From JAENVU01 sp963756815 (lineage in GTDB: Bacteria; Actinomycetota; Acidimicrobiia; IMCC26256; JAENVU01), in the NCBI GenBank assembly GCA_963756815.1, contig CAVWPR010000005.1, positions 186,001 to 250,000 on the forward strand: a stretch of DNA of 64,000 nt, read 5' to 3'. Every line of letters starts with the position of its first letter. Position 1 is the stretch's first letter. A program made the position numbers and the translations under genes. The notes beneath the pieces were generated by a model. That model was not told the origin of the DNA, did no database searches, and saw nothing but the letters and a program-made list of their open reading frames with translations. Below are positions 53,407-62,926 of this stretch, piece after piece.

Positions 53407-54525
53407 TCAAATCCCGATGCGCTGGGCGAGCAGCTCGCGGTGGTACGTGGCGTCGCCGAGGAGGATCTCCGAGCTCTTCGCGCGCTTGAAGTACAGGTGC
53501 GCGTTGTGCTCCCAGGTGAAGCCGATGCCACCGTGGATCTGGATGTTCTCCGCTGCGGCGTGGAAGTAGGCGTCCGAGCAGTAGGCCTTGGCGAGCGACG
53601 CCACCACCGGCAGCTCGTCGTTGTCCTCGGCCGCGGCCCACGACGCGTAGTACGCCGCCGACTTCGCGGACTCGATCTCGAGGAGCATGTCGGCGCACTT
53701 GTGCTTGATGGCCTGGAACGAGCCGATCGGGCGGCCGAACTGCACGCGGTCCTTGGCGTACTGGACGGACTCGTCGAGCACGAACTGCCCGCCGCCGACC
53801 ATCTCGTTGCAGAGACCGACCGCGGCCTGGTCGAGCGTCTTCGAGAGCGCGGCCCAGCCGTCGCCCGCGGTACCGAGCAGCTCCGCCTCGACGCCGTCGA
53901 ACTCGAGCTTGGCCTGCTTGCGCGTCTGGTCCATCGTCGCGAGCGCGGTGCGGGTGAGACCCGGCGCGTCACCGGCGACGGTGTAGAAGCTGATGCCGTC
54001 CTCGCCGCTCGTGCCCTTCGCACGTGCGACCACGACGACGAGATCCGCGGTGTGGCCGTCGAGCACGAACATCTTCGTGCCGGTCAGCTTGTTGCCGTCG
54101 GCCTCCATCGTGATGCCCGAGGCGTCCCACTTCCCGTTCGGCTCGGTGAAGGCGAGCGTGGCGATCGTCTCACCGCTCGCGATGCCGGGCAGCAGCGACT
54201 TCTTCTGGTCGTCGGTGCCGGCGTTCAGGATCGCGTCGGCCGCCAGGACGACGGTCGAGAAGTACGGCGCGCACAGCAGCGCGCGGCCCATCTCCTCGAG
54301 CACGATGCCCAGCTCGACCCACGTGAACCCCTGGCCGCCGTACTCCTCGGGGATCGCGAGGCCCTGCAGGCCGAGCTCGTTGGCCATCTGGGACCACACC
54401 GCCGGGTCGTAGCCCTCGGTGGTCTCCATCAGGCGCCGGACCTCCGTCTCGGGGCTCTTGGCCTCGAGGAACTTCCGCACGGCGTCGCGGAGCTGGTCCT
54501 GCTCTTCGGAAAAGGCGAAGTTCAC
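53407..54525 (-). CDS. Acyl-CoA dehydrogenase
   Basis: 372 residues, GTG 54525, with GAGGAAGG upstream. Family features: MNFAFSEEQDQLRDAVRKFL, PEEYGGQGFTWVELGIVLEEMGRAL, AFTEPNGKWDASGITMEADGNKLTGTK (FAD and substrate region), QFGRPIGSFQAIKHKCADMLLEIESA, and IQIHGGIGFTWEHNAHLYFKRAK near the C-terminus. Introduces a C2-C3 double bond in acyl-CoA. Typical FadE of the kind used for steroid or branched substrates in actinobacteria, but the substrate is unknown. A TAGCGT at 54574-54579 (minus strand) may be its -10, leader about 48 bases. Confidence 0.92.
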   Translation of the reverse strand: MNFAFSEEQDQLRDAVRKFLEAKSPETEVRRLMETTEGYDPAVWSQMANELGLQGLAIPEEYGGQGFTWVELGIVLEEMGRALLCAPYFSTVVLAADAILNAGTDDQKKSLLPGIASGETIATLAFTEPNGKWDASGITMEADGNKLTGTKMFVLDGHTADLVVVVARAKGTSGEDGISFYTVAGDAPGLTRTALATMDQTRKQAKLEFDGVEAELLGTAGDGWAALSKTLDQAAVGLCNEMVGGGQFVLDESVQYAKDRVQFGRPIGSFQAIKHKCADMLLEIESAKSAAYYASWAAAEDNDELPVVASLAKAYCSDAYFHAAAENIQIHGGIGFTWEHNAHLYFKRAKSSEILLGDATYHRELLAQRIGI

Positions 54526-54667
54526 GGGGATTCCTTCCTCGGGGGGCTCGTCCGGAGCCCGAGAAGCACCGGCACGCTAGGTGGCGGCGGGCGCTCGCCA
54601 TGCCCGATGTCGAACGGCTGCCACCCGGCTCGGCCGGCTCGCCGCCCGGGTCGGTCGGGGGCCGCTG

Positions 54668-55855
54668 CTAGCGGGGCTCCCTCGGGAGGCCGAGCACCCG
54701 CTCGCCGATGATGTTGCGCTGGATCTCGCTGGCGCCCGCGTAGATCGTCTCCGACCGGCTGACCATGAAGATGCGGTGGAGCTCGTCGATCCGGTACTCG
54801 CCGCCCGGCTCACCCGCGACGACCTGCGCGTCGGCGCCGAGCACGTGCATCGCCCGCTCGCCGAGCGTGCGGTGCCAGTTGCTCCAGTACAGCTTCCCGA
54901 TGCTGCTCGACGGACCGAGCACACCCGTCCGCACGAGGTCGGTGAGCATGCGCATGCCGTTGAACTTCATGATCTGCACGCCGATCCAGGAATCGGCCAG
55001 CTCCTGGCGCACCGTCGGGTCGGTGATGCGCCCGTTCTCACGCGCCACGTCGATCAGCTCGGCGAGCTCGTTCTGGAAGGCGAGCTGCTGGGACAGGAAC
55101 GCGGTCCCCCGCTCGAACCCGAGCGTGGCCATCGCGACCTTCCAGCCGTCGCCCACGTCGCCCAGCACGTTCGCCTCTGCCGTCCGGGCGTCGTCGAAGA
55201 ACACCTCGTTGAACTCGGCGGTGCCGGTCATCTGCTTCAGCGGGCGCACCTCGACACCGGGCTGGTCCATGGGGACGAGGAGGTACGAGAGCCCGCGGTG
55301 ACCGGTGCTGTCGGGGTCGGTGCGGACGACGGCGAAGCACCATTGCGCGCGGTGGGCGAGCGTGGTCCAGACCTTCTGGCCGTTGATCACCCACTCGTCG
55401 CCGTCGAGCTCGGCGCGCGTCGTGACGTTCGACAGGTCCGAGCCGGCGTTCGGCTCGGAGTACCCCTGGCACCACAGCTCCTCGACCGACTGGATCTTCG
55501 GGAGGAACCGTCGCTTCTGGTCCTCACGGCCGTACGCGAGCAGCGTCGGGGAGAAGAGGCCCTCGCCGAAGAAGCTCACGCGGGCCGGCGCCCCCGCCTT
55601 GGCGTACTCCTCGTTGAAGATGACCTGTCGGGAGAAGTCGAGCGCCCGGCCCCCGTACTCGACGGGCCAGGACATGCCCACCCAGCGGTCGCGCCCGAGG
55701 ACCCGCTCCCACTCGACGCGCACGTCGTAGTTGTCCTCGTCGGAGGGCCCGCCCCGCCCGCCGATCGCCCGGAACTCCCCCACGAGGTGGTCGGCGAGCC
55801 ACGTGCGCACCTCGTCGCGGAACTCGGCCTCGTCGGGGGTGTCACGAAAATCCAT
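54668..55855 (-). CDS. Acyl-CoA dehydrogenase
   Basis: 395 residues, ATG 55855. DFRDTPDEAEFRDEVRTWLADHL, MSWPVEYGGRALDFSRQVIFNEEYAKAG, CQGYSEPNAGSDLSNVTTRAELDGDEWVINGQKVWTT (a classical ACAD signature), and C-terminal SRSETIYAGASEIQRNIIGERVLGLPRE with the catalytic-loop Glu of this subfamily. It probably pairs with the shorter ACAD at 53407; such alpha/beta FadE pairs form heterotetramers in mycobacteria. Separate promoters are likely, as 142 bases divide them. Confidence 0.93.
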   Translation of the reverse strand: MDFRDTPDEAEFRDEVRTWLADHLVGEFRAIGGRGGPSDEDNYDVRVEWERVLGRDRWVGMSWPVEYGGRALDFSRQVIFNEEYAKAGAPARVSFFGEGLFSPTLLAYGREDQKRRFLPKIQSVEELWCQGYSEPNAGSDLSNVTTRAELDGDEWVINGQKVWTTLAHRAQWCFAVVRTDPDSTGHRGLSYLLVPMDQPGVEVRPLKQMTGTAEFNEVFFDDARTAEANVLGDVGDGWKVAMATLGFERGTAFLSQQLAFQNELAELIDVARENGRITDPTVRQELADSWIGVQIMKFNGMRMLTDLVRTGVLGPSSSIGKLYWSNWHRTLGERAMHVLGADAQVVAGEPGGEYRIDELHRIFMVSRSETIYAGASEIQRNIIGERVLGLPREPR

Positions 55856-55937
55856 GCCCCCATACTGGCCGAGCACCCTCCCCGCGGCTCCACCGCCACG
55901 CCGGGATCCCGCCGCCCGCGTGGTCACAGGGCGGGAG

Positions 55938-55943
55938 TAGCGT
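55938..55943 (+). promoter_or_regulatory. -10 element TAGCGT, leaderless MBL-fold promoter
   Basis: TAGCGT, 9 bases, ATG 55953, no ribosome-binding site. Confidence 0.52.
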
Positions 55944-55952
55944 CGCCCGCGC

Positions 55953-56573
55953 ATGCCCCCCAGCGCGCCCCCGGCCCACTACGAGGCGTCGGACGTCCGC
56001 ATCGACGAGTACGTCGTGGGACCGTTCGAGAACAACGTGTACGTCGTCCGCGACAAGGGCTCGGGCGACGCGTTGATCATCGACGCCGCCAACGAGCACG
56101 ACCTCCTCCTCGAGGTGTCGCGGGCCACCGGCGTCCGCCGGGTCCTCACGACCCACGGCCACTGGGACCACATCCAGGCGGTGACGGCACTGCGTGACGC
56201 CGGGATCGACGTCGGCGTGGCCCTCGCCGACGCCGAGATGCTGCCGAGCTACGACTTCACGATCCCCGACGACGACGTGCTCAGCGTCGGGCGACTCCGC
56301 CTGCATGCCATCCACACCCCCGGACACACGCCCGGATCCACCTGCTTCCTCCTCGAGGGACACCCCGTGCTCTTCAGCGGGGACACGCTCTTCCCCGGTG
56401 GACCGGGCAACACCAAGTTCGAGAACGCCAGCTTCGACACGATCATCACCTCGATCGACCGGCGCCTGTTCACCCTCGACCCCGACACGCTCGTCTTCCC
56501 GGGCCACGGCCTCGACACGACGATCGGCACCGAACGCCCCCACCTCGACGAGTGGATCGAGCGGGGTTGGTGA
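55953..56573 (+). CDS. MBL-fold metallohydrolase, glyoxalase II-like
   Basis: 206 residues. Metal site THGHWDHIQAV (HxHxDH), later His in HTPGHTPGSTC, Asp in LFSGDTLFPGGPGN, and His in FPGHGLDTTIGTE. The pattern matches hydroxyacylglutathione hydrolase-like proteins of actinobacteria. The natural thioester is unknown. It is the last gene before the egt cluster, with 130 bases between. Confidence 0.92.
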   Translation: MPPSAPPAHYEASDVRIDEYVVGPFENNVYVVRDKGSGDALIIDAANEHDLLLEVSRATGVRRVLTTHGHWDHIQAVTALRDAGIDVGVALADAEMLPSYDFTIPDDDVLSVGRLRLHAIHTPGHTPGSTCFLLEGHPVLFSGDTLFPGGPGNTKFENASFDTIITSIDRRLFTLDPDTLVFPGHGLDTTIGTERPHLDEWIERGW

Positions 56574-56703
56574 TCCGGATGCCCGGCCGTAACGAACCTC
56601 ATGGCACCGTGACTGTCCCCTCGATGTCCCCCGATCTCTGGCTCGCGCCGGTCCGCAACCTGGTTTGGGTCGCGGCGCGGTTCGGGCATCGCTAAGAGCC
56701 TCC

Positions 56704-57940
56704 ATGCCTTCCACTCGAGCCCGTCTGTCCGTCGCGGACGCGTGCACCGTGATCGGCGATGCCGGGTTCGGGGCCCGACCGCCCGGCGTCGGGCTGGAGC
56801 TCGAGTGGTTCGTGGTCGACGCCGCCGGGCGCCGCGTCACCGACCCGGGCCGGATCCGCGAGGCGCTCGACGTCGACGGTGCGCTGCCCGCACGGCAGCC
56901 GGATCACGTTCGAGCCCGGCGGCCAGCTCGAGATCAGCACGCCGCCCGCGCCCGACGGACCCTGCGCGCTCGCCGTCGCCGAGACCGACGGCCGCGCGGC
57001 CCGCGCCCGGCTCGGCGCGGCCGGCCTCGCGGTCGTCGGTGTCGGCGCCGACGCCGGCGGGCTCCGGCCCCGGGTCATCGACGAGCCGCGCTACCGGGCG
57101 ATGGACACCTACTTCGACGCGCTGGGCGCGGCCGGCGCCACGATGATGCGGGGCACCGCGTCGCTCCAGGTCAACGTCGGGTACGGGCCGGACGTCGACG
57201 CGCAGTGGGAGTACGCCCACGACCTCGCGCCGGTCGTCGCCGCGATGTTCACCAACAGCCCACTCCTCGACGGCTGCCCGAGCGGGTGGCAGTCGACCCG
57301 GCTGGCCACCTGGGCCGCGCTGGACCCACCCCGGACCCGGCCGGTCGCGACCGCACCCGGGGCGCGCAACACGTGGATCCAGTACGCGCTCGACGCGCCC
57401 GTGATGCTCATCCGCGCCGGCGACGACTGCGCGGTCCCCGAGACGACGCTCACGCTCCGGAGCTGGATCCAGGACGGCCACGCGCTCGGACACCCCACCG
57501 AGGGCGACGTCGCGTACCACCTCACCACGCTCTTCCCGCCGATCCGCCCGCGCGGCTGGCTGGAGCTGCGCATGCTCGACGCGCTCCCCGAGCCGTGGTG
57601 GCACATCGCGGCCGCGGTCACCGTGACCGCGCTCGCCGACGCCGGCACCCGTGCCCGGCTCGCGCCGGTGGTCGCCGGCGCCCGCGGGCTCTGGCTCGAC
57701 GCCGCGTGGCACGGCGTGCACCACCCGGTCCTCGGGCCGCTCGCCGCCGAGGTGATCGATGCCGTCATCCCGGCGCTCGCGCCGTCGGGGTACGACGCGA
57801 CGCTGATCGGTCGGACCGAGGAGTTCGCCGCCGACTACGTGCACCGCGGCCGGTCGCTCGCCGACGACCTCCTCGATGCCTGGCAGACGCACGGCACGCT
57901 CGCGCCGCCGCCCGAGGCCGTCCCCGCCTCTGCCGGGTGA
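56704..57940 (+). CDS. egtA: Glutamate-cysteine ligase of ergothioneine synthesis, one frameshift
   Basis: About 412 residues from ATG 56704. VGLELEWFVVDAAGRRVTDP begins the ATP-grasp-like GCS fold; removing one C of CCC near 56888 continues as HGSRITFEPGGQLEISTPPAP, then TASLQVNVGYG and NSPLLDGCPSGWQSTRLATWAALDPPRT, to the stop 57938-57940. It joins Glu and Cys to make gamma-glutamylcysteine, the sulfur donor for EgtB. Identified by fold and by being first in a clear egtABCD set; 10 bases precede egtB. Confidence 0.9.
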
Positions 57941-57950
57941 GGTCGCTCGC

Positions 57951-59254
57951 ATGACGCCGGCGGTGCTCGACGCCCTCACGGCCGCGCGTGCCCGCACGCT
58001 CGACCTGCTCGCCCCCTTCGACGACGACGCGCTCACCGCGCAGCACTCGCCCCTCATGTCGCCGCTCGTCTGGGACCTGGCCCACATCGCGCACTACGAG
58101 GAGCTGTGGCTCGTGCGCGAGCTCGGCGTCGGCCCGGCCACCGAGCCGCGCTTCGACGACGTCTACGACGCGTTCAAGCACCCGCGGGCGGAGCGCCCGA
58201 CGCTCGACCTGCTCGATCCCGAGGGCGCGCGCGCCTTCGGCGAAGCGGTCCGCCTCCGGGTGACGGACGCCGGGATCCCGCCCACCGGCGAGCCGCGCGT
58301 CGACGCGCTGCTCGCGGGCGACTTCGTCTACCGGATGGTGGTGCGGCACGAGCACCAGCACATGGAGACGATGCTCGCGACGATCCAGCTCATGGACGAC
58401 GCCGGCGTCGCGGCCGGAGACGGTCCGGGCGCGGCGAGCGCACGCCCCGGCGCGGCCGGCGACGAGGTGCTCGTCCCGGCCGGCCCGTTCGTCATGGGCA
58501 CCGACACCGACCCGTGGGCCTACGACAACGAGCGGCCGGCGCACGCGGTGGAGCTGCCCGCCTTCCTCATCGACGCGACGCCCACCACGAACGCCGAGTT
58601 CGTCGCGTTCATCGAGGCCGGCGGCTACGACGATCCGGCGCACTGGAGCGACGCCGGGTGGAAGTGGCGCCAGGAGGCTGCGCTCGCGCACCCCGAGTTC
58701 TGGTCCCACCGGCCCGACGGATGGCACCGGTCCGCGGTTCGGCCGCGACGAGCCCGTCCCGCCGCTCGAGCCGGTGCAGCACGTGTGCTGGTACGAGGCC
58801 GACGCGTACGCGCGGTGGGCCGGCAAGCGGCTGCCGTCCGAGGCGGAGTGGGAGAAGGCCGCGAGCTGGGACGCGCGATCGGGCGACGGCGTGAAGCGCC
58901 CGGTGCCGTGGGACCGCGTCGCCGAGTGCCGCGCCCGACGACCTCTGGCGTTCGGGCCGACGGTTCGGACCCGACGAGGTCGGCGCGTACCCCGACGGTG
59001 CGTCGCCGTACGGCGCCCTCGATCTCCTGGGCGGGGTCTGGGAATGGACGGCCACGGACTTCGACGGCCATCCCGGCTTCGCCAGCTTCCCGTACCGGGA
59101 GTACTCCGAGGTCTTCTTCGGACCGGAGTACAAGGTGCTGCGGGGCGGCTCCTGGGCCACGCATCCAGTGGCGGTCAGCACCACCTTCCGCAACTGGGAC
59201 TACCCGATCCGACGCCAGATCTTCAGCGGATTCCGCTGCGCCCGGGACGCCTGA
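57951..59254 (+). CDS. egtB: Hercynine oxygenase, two frameshifts
   Basis: About 434 residues. The N-terminal DinB-like domain carries the iron ligands in WDLAHIAHYEELWLVR and RHEHQHMETMLATIQLM (HxxxHxE-type). The C-terminal FGE-sulfatase-like domain starts at VPAGPFVMGTDTDPWAYDNERPAH. A shift near 58735 leads to EPVQHVCWYEADAYARWAGKRLP, and one near 58935 to YPDGASPYGALDLLGGVWEW, ending RNWDYPIRRQIFSGFRCARD at 59254, the family's characteristic end. Non-heme iron enzyme that joins gamma-glutamylcysteine to hercynine with oxygen. Confidence 0.92.
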
Positions 59255-59256
59255 CC

Positions 59257-60006
59257 GTGTGCCGACACCTCGCCTACCTCGGACCGCCGCGCGCCGTGCG
59301 CGAGCTCGTCTTCGACGCACCGCACGCGCTCGTGCACCAGGGTCGCGCACCGCGCGAGATGGTCGTCGCGAAGGACAACCCCGACGGCTGGGGCGTCGCG
59401 TGGTGGACCCCGGGTTCGGTGGAGCCGCGGCGCTATCGCACCACGACGGTCATGTGGGAGGACACGCAGTTCGCGTGACGGTGACGACAAGGCGGTGGCC
59501 GTGCTCGCCGCGGTCCGCAAGGCGTCGCCGGCGACCACCCTGGACCCGGTGAACAACGCCCCGTTCCTCGCGCCGTCGCGCGTCGGGCCGCTCGCGTTCT
59601 CGCTCAACGGCCACGCCTTCCACGCGTCGTGCGAGGGCCGCGTCCGCGGCGCGCTCGCACCGGGGACACCGCTCGAGGGCGACACGGACTCCGAGGTGCT
59701 GTTCGCCCTCGCCCGCGAGCGCATCGCGGCGGGGGCGAGCCCGGCCGATGCGCTGGCCGCGGTCCACCACGTGATCGCGCCCGGCCCCGAGGTCCACGTG
59801 AACCTCCTGCTCGTGACGGCCGAGCAGATCGTCGCCACCACCTGGCAGCACACGCTCTACGTGCACACCGGCGCCGGGGCCACGACCGTGGCCTCCGAGG
59901 CGCTCGACCGTCGACGGCGGCTGGCGACGCGTCCCCGACGCGAGCCTGCTCGTCGCCGACGCCGACCACGTCGGCATCACCCCGCTGGAAGGACCCGCAC
60001 CGATGA
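59257..60006 (+). CDS. egtC: Gamma-glutamyl hercynylcysteine S-oxide hydrolase, frame-disrupted
   Basis: GTG 59257, two bases after the egtB stop. Starts VCRHLAYLGPPRAVRELVF: Cys2 is the N-terminal nucleophile of class II glutamine amidotransferases. The first frame meets TGA at 59476-59478; the next segment is AVLAAVRKASPATTLDPVNNAPFLA and LNGHAFHASCEG, and a last shift near 59915 gives GWRRVPDASLLVADADHVGITPLEG. The end at 60006 overlaps the egtD ATG (ATGA). Total about 249 residues. Removes the glutamyl group from the EgtB product. Confidence 0.86.
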
Positions 60007-60986
60007 CTCGACGCCGCCACCCTGCAGGTCGACACGCACCTGGATCCCACGGACCTCGGCGACGGCGCTGCGGACCGACGCGCGCCGCGGCCTCACCGCG
60101 TCGCCCAAGGACCTCCCGCCCAAGTGGTTCTACGACGACCGCGGGTCCGAGCTCTTCGACGAGATCACCCGTCTCCCCGAGTACTACCCGACCCGCTCCG
60201 AGCGCTCGATCCTGGTCGCGCACGCCGCCGACATCGTCGCCGCGAGCGGAGCGGACACGCTCGTCGAGCTCGGATCCGGCACGTCGGAGAAGACGCGGAT
60301 CCTGCTCGACGCGTTCCACGGCCGGGACCGGCTCCGCACGTTCGCACCGTTCGACGTCTCGGAGGCGACACTGCGCGACGCCGCGGCCCGGGTGGCGGCC
60401 GAGTACCCGGGGGTCGACGTCCACGCGGTCGTCGGCGATTTCGAGCGTCACCTGCGCCCACGTGCCGGCCGGCGGTCACCGCACGGTCGCGTTCCTCGGC
60501 GGGACGATCGGCAACTTCGCGCCCGACGCGCGGGCGCGGTTCCTCCGCGCCCTCGCCGAGACCCTCCGGCCGGGAGAGACCCTGCTGCTCGGCACCGATC
60601 TCGTGAAGGACCCGGGACGGCTCGTGCACGCCTACGACGACGATGCCGGGGTGACCGCGCGGTTCAACAAGAACGTTCTCCACGTCCTGAACCGCGAGCT
60701 CGGGTGCGCCTTCGACGTCGACGACTTCGACCACGTCGCGGTCTGGGACGCCGAGCACGAGTGGATCGAGATGCGGCTCCGCTCGCGACGCGCCCAGACC
60801 GTCGCGGTGCCGGCCCTCGATCTCGACGTCGACTTCGCGGCCGGCGAGGAGATGCGCACCGAGATCAGCGCCAAGTTCCGACGGGAGACGGTCACACGCG
60901 AGCTCGAAGGCGCGGGCTTCGAGCTCGCAGAGTGGTGGACCGATGCCAACGGAGACTTCGCGCTCTCGCTGGCCCGCCGGTCGTGA
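60003..60986 (+). CDS. egtD: L-histidine N-alpha-methyltransferase, several frameshifts
   Basis: About 327 residues. The core is unmistakable: GLTASPKDLPPKWFYDDRGSELFDEITRLPEYYPTRSERSIL (histidine-binding DUF2260 region), VELGSGTSEKTRILLDAF (SAM), FAPFDVSEATLRDAA, then FLGGTIGNFAPDARARFLRAL and RFNKNVLHVLNRELG, ending at 60986. Frame changes fall near 60008, 60062 and 60463. Trimethylates histidine to hercynine, the substrate of EgtB. No egtE-like PLP lyase follows. Confidence 0.92.
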   Translation: MTRRRHPAGRHAPGSHGPRRRRCGPTRAAASPRRPRTSRPSGSTTTAGPSSSTRSPVSPSTTRPAPSARSWSRTPPTSSPRAERTRSSSSDPARRRRRGSCSTRSTAGTGSARSHRSTSRRRHCATPRPGWRPSTRGSTSTRSSAISSVTCAHVPAGGHRTVAFLGGTIGNFAPDARARFLRALAETLRPGETLLLGTDLVKDPGRLVHAYDDDAGVTARFNKNVLHVLNRELGCAFDVDDFDHVAVWDAEHEWIEMRLRSRRAQTVAVPALDLDVDFAAGEEMRTEISAKFRRETVTRELEGAGFELAEWWTDANGDFALSLARRS

Positions 60987-61023
60987 CGACCTCGACCGGG
61001 CCTGGCACTGCCGGGCCGGCGAC

Positions 61024-61755
61024 CTAGACGACCAGAGTCGCGGGAAGGGCGGCGATCTCGGACGCGAGGTCGCCGTACATCGCCTCGATGCTCCGCCGCG
61101 CGTCGTCGTCGAGCTGCTCCCAGTTGCTGCCTCGCGGGCGCCAGATCATGGCCGGCGCGTCGTCGGGGAGCCCGACGAACGTGGCCAGCTCCGACCACGC
61201 CTCGGAGAGGCGGTCGTACCGGATGAACATCACCTCGTAGCCGGGAGGGTGCTCGAGCCAACGGTGCATGTGGTCCCGCAGGCCGAAGTCGTCGATGCCG
61301 GCCTCGAGGAACGAGTCGCGGTCACGCAGGCGGGCGAGGACCTCCGCACCGGGTTCGTACCCCCACAGCGACCGGTAGTGGCCGACCTGCAGACCCCGCC
61401 GGAACACCGACAGGACGGCGTCGCGGGGATCGGCGAGCGGGTAGACGACGCGGAAGCCGTCGGGGACCTCGTCCCGCGACGGGGGGTACCGGAGATGCTT
61501 GAACGGCCACTGCGCCGGACCGGGCTGCAGCGGGACCCCGGCATCGAGGAGGTGCTCGCACAGGGCCGAGGTCCCCGAGCCACCGAACGAGGTCACCTGC
61601 ACGGTGTGCAGGACGCGGTAGGTGTCGGCGTCGCGGTGGAGGGCGCCGAGCTCGCGATGCAGGTAGGCGTCCAGCTCGTCCCGGGTGATGGTGCGCTCAC
61701 CGGTCGCGGTCTCGTCCGGAGCGCGCGCCTCGTCCGCTTCGCCGGGACTGCTCAC
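61024..61755 (-). CDS. Sulfotransferase-like protein
   Basis: 243 residues, GTG 61755. LHTVQVTSFGGSGTSALCEHLLDAGV is a P-loop-like PAPS 5'-phosphosulfate-binding loop, with the 3'-phosphate site probably in YPLADPRDAVLSVFRRGLQVGHYRSLW; then MFIRYDRLSEAWSELATFVGLP. Transfers sulfate from PAPS to a hydroxyl. Substrate unknown, but a GT-like gene is next to it. Intact. The upstream TACACT is 6 bases from the start. Confidence 0.8.
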   Translation of the reverse strand: MSSPGEADEARAPDETATGERTITRDELDAYLHRELGALHRDADTYRVLHTVQVTSFGGSGTSALCEHLLDAGVPLQPGPAQWPFKHLRYPPSRDEVPDGFRVVYPLADPRDAVLSVFRRGLQVGHYRSLWGYEPGAEVLARLRDRDSFLEAGIDDFGLRDHMHRWLEHPPGYEVMFIRYDRLSEAWSELATFVGLPDDAPAMIWRPRGSNWEQLDDDARRSIEAMYGDLASEIAALPATLVV

Positions 61756-61761
61756 GGAGGG

Positions 61762-61767
61762 AGTGTA
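61762..61767 (-). promoter_or_regulatory. -10 element TACACT, leaderless sulfotransferase promoter
   Basis: Minus-strand TACACT, 6 bases, GTG 61755, no ribosome-binding site. Confidence 0.55.
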
Positions 61768-61795
61768 CCGAAGGGTGATCTTCTCGCCGGGGCCG

Positions 61796-62737
61796 TCACC
61801 AGTCCCGGTACCGCTCGACGAGCTCCACGAGCTCGGTGCCCACGTACTCGCAGCGTGCGCGCAGCTCGGGCTCGAGCGCCTCGGGGAGCGGCGCGACCGA
61901 TCCGTCCGCGATCGCGCCGCGCAGGACCGCGGCGCTGTGGCGCGCGACCTCGAGCCGGGCCCGGACCGACGCGTGGGCGGCCCAGTGCGGGTCCTGGACC
62001 TCACCGCTCGGTTCGCCCTCGGCGGGCGCGAGGAAGTGCGAGAGCCCGCCGACGTGCACGAGCGCCGGGTGCTCCCGGTGGCGCAGCGTGTGCCCGTCGA
62101 GCTGGAACAGGATGTTGACGATCTTGGCGGTGTCGTAGACGAGGTAGAGGTGTCCGGCCGCCTCGAGTCGTGCCCTCGCCGCCGGGGTGAGCTCCGGACC
62201 CGCGGCGCCGAAGCCGACCCCCCAGCGCCGCATCGTCTCCTCGAGCGGCCGGCGGCGGTACATCGCGAAGTGCGGGCTGCCGAGCGCGAAGCCGGTGCTG
62301 TCGAAGAAGTGCCGTCCACCCACGCCGACCTGCCCGGGGGGGAGCACGTTCTCGTCGGTCCACACCTCACGCCCGGCCGTCACCGCGTCACAGGTCTCGA
62401 GCTCGCGCCGGAAGTCGTCGAGGAACGGACCCTTCGCCTTGATGTCGGGATCGACGAAGCAGAACCGCTCGCCGTCGTCGCGCTCGCGGAGGACCCCGTC
62501 CAGCGCGACGCCGTGTGCGACCATCACCGCCGAGACCTCCATGAAGTCCACGCGATCGCGATGGCGGTCCGCGAACGACCGCATGTCCGAGATCGACTCG
62601 GCGGTGCACCCGTTCGCCACCAGCCGGTAGGTGGCGTCGCTCTGATCGACGAGACTCGCCACGAAGTACCGGAGGTGCCAGAAGGTGTTCCCGGTGACGA
62701 CGACGTTGAACGTGTCCACGTGTCGCATCCACCCCAT
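61796..62737 (-). CDS. GT-A-like glycosyltransferase or nucleotide-sugar-binding protein
   Basis: 313 residues, ATG 62737 (or 62728). TFNVVVTGNTFWHLRYFVASLVDQSDATYRLVANGC begins like a GT-A nucleotide fold; FCFVDPDIKAKGPFLDDF could be the D-x-D site; HFFDSTGFALGSPHFAMYRRRPLEETMRRWGVGFGAAG and YDTAKIVNILFQLDGHTLRH follow. No membrane segment. Family not named with confidence. It lies 40 bases upstream of the sulfotransferase on the same strand and may make the glycan that is sulfated. Confidence 0.7.
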   Translation of the reverse strand: MGWMRHVDTFNVVVTGNTFWHLRYFVASLVDQSDATYRLVANGCTAESISDMRSFADRHRDRVDFMEVSAVMVAHGVALDGVLRERDDGERFCFVDPDIKAKGPFLDDFRRELETCDAVTAGREVWTDENVLPPGQVGVGGRHFFDSTGFALGSPHFAMYRRRPLEETMRRWGVGFGAAGPELTPAARARLEAAGHLYLVYDTAKIVNILFQLDGHTLRHREHPALVHVGGLSHFLAPAEGEPSGEVQDPHWAAHASVRARLEVARHSAAVLRGAIADGSVAPLPEALEPELRARCEYVGTELVELVERYRDW

Positions 62738-62926
62738 CGGGTCGGTCGGCGGGCGGCCGATCTCGGTCGCCCCCGGTCGGAGGACCGGTGGGCAGCCTGA
62801 ACGCGTTCCGCTCGGTCCCGCAATTCGCGCGCCGGCGCCGCGACGACGGCACCGGATGCGCGCACGCCGGCGTCGCAGCTGGTAGCCATCGACGATGCGT
62901 TGGGACCACGCGCACGGTGCGACCCG

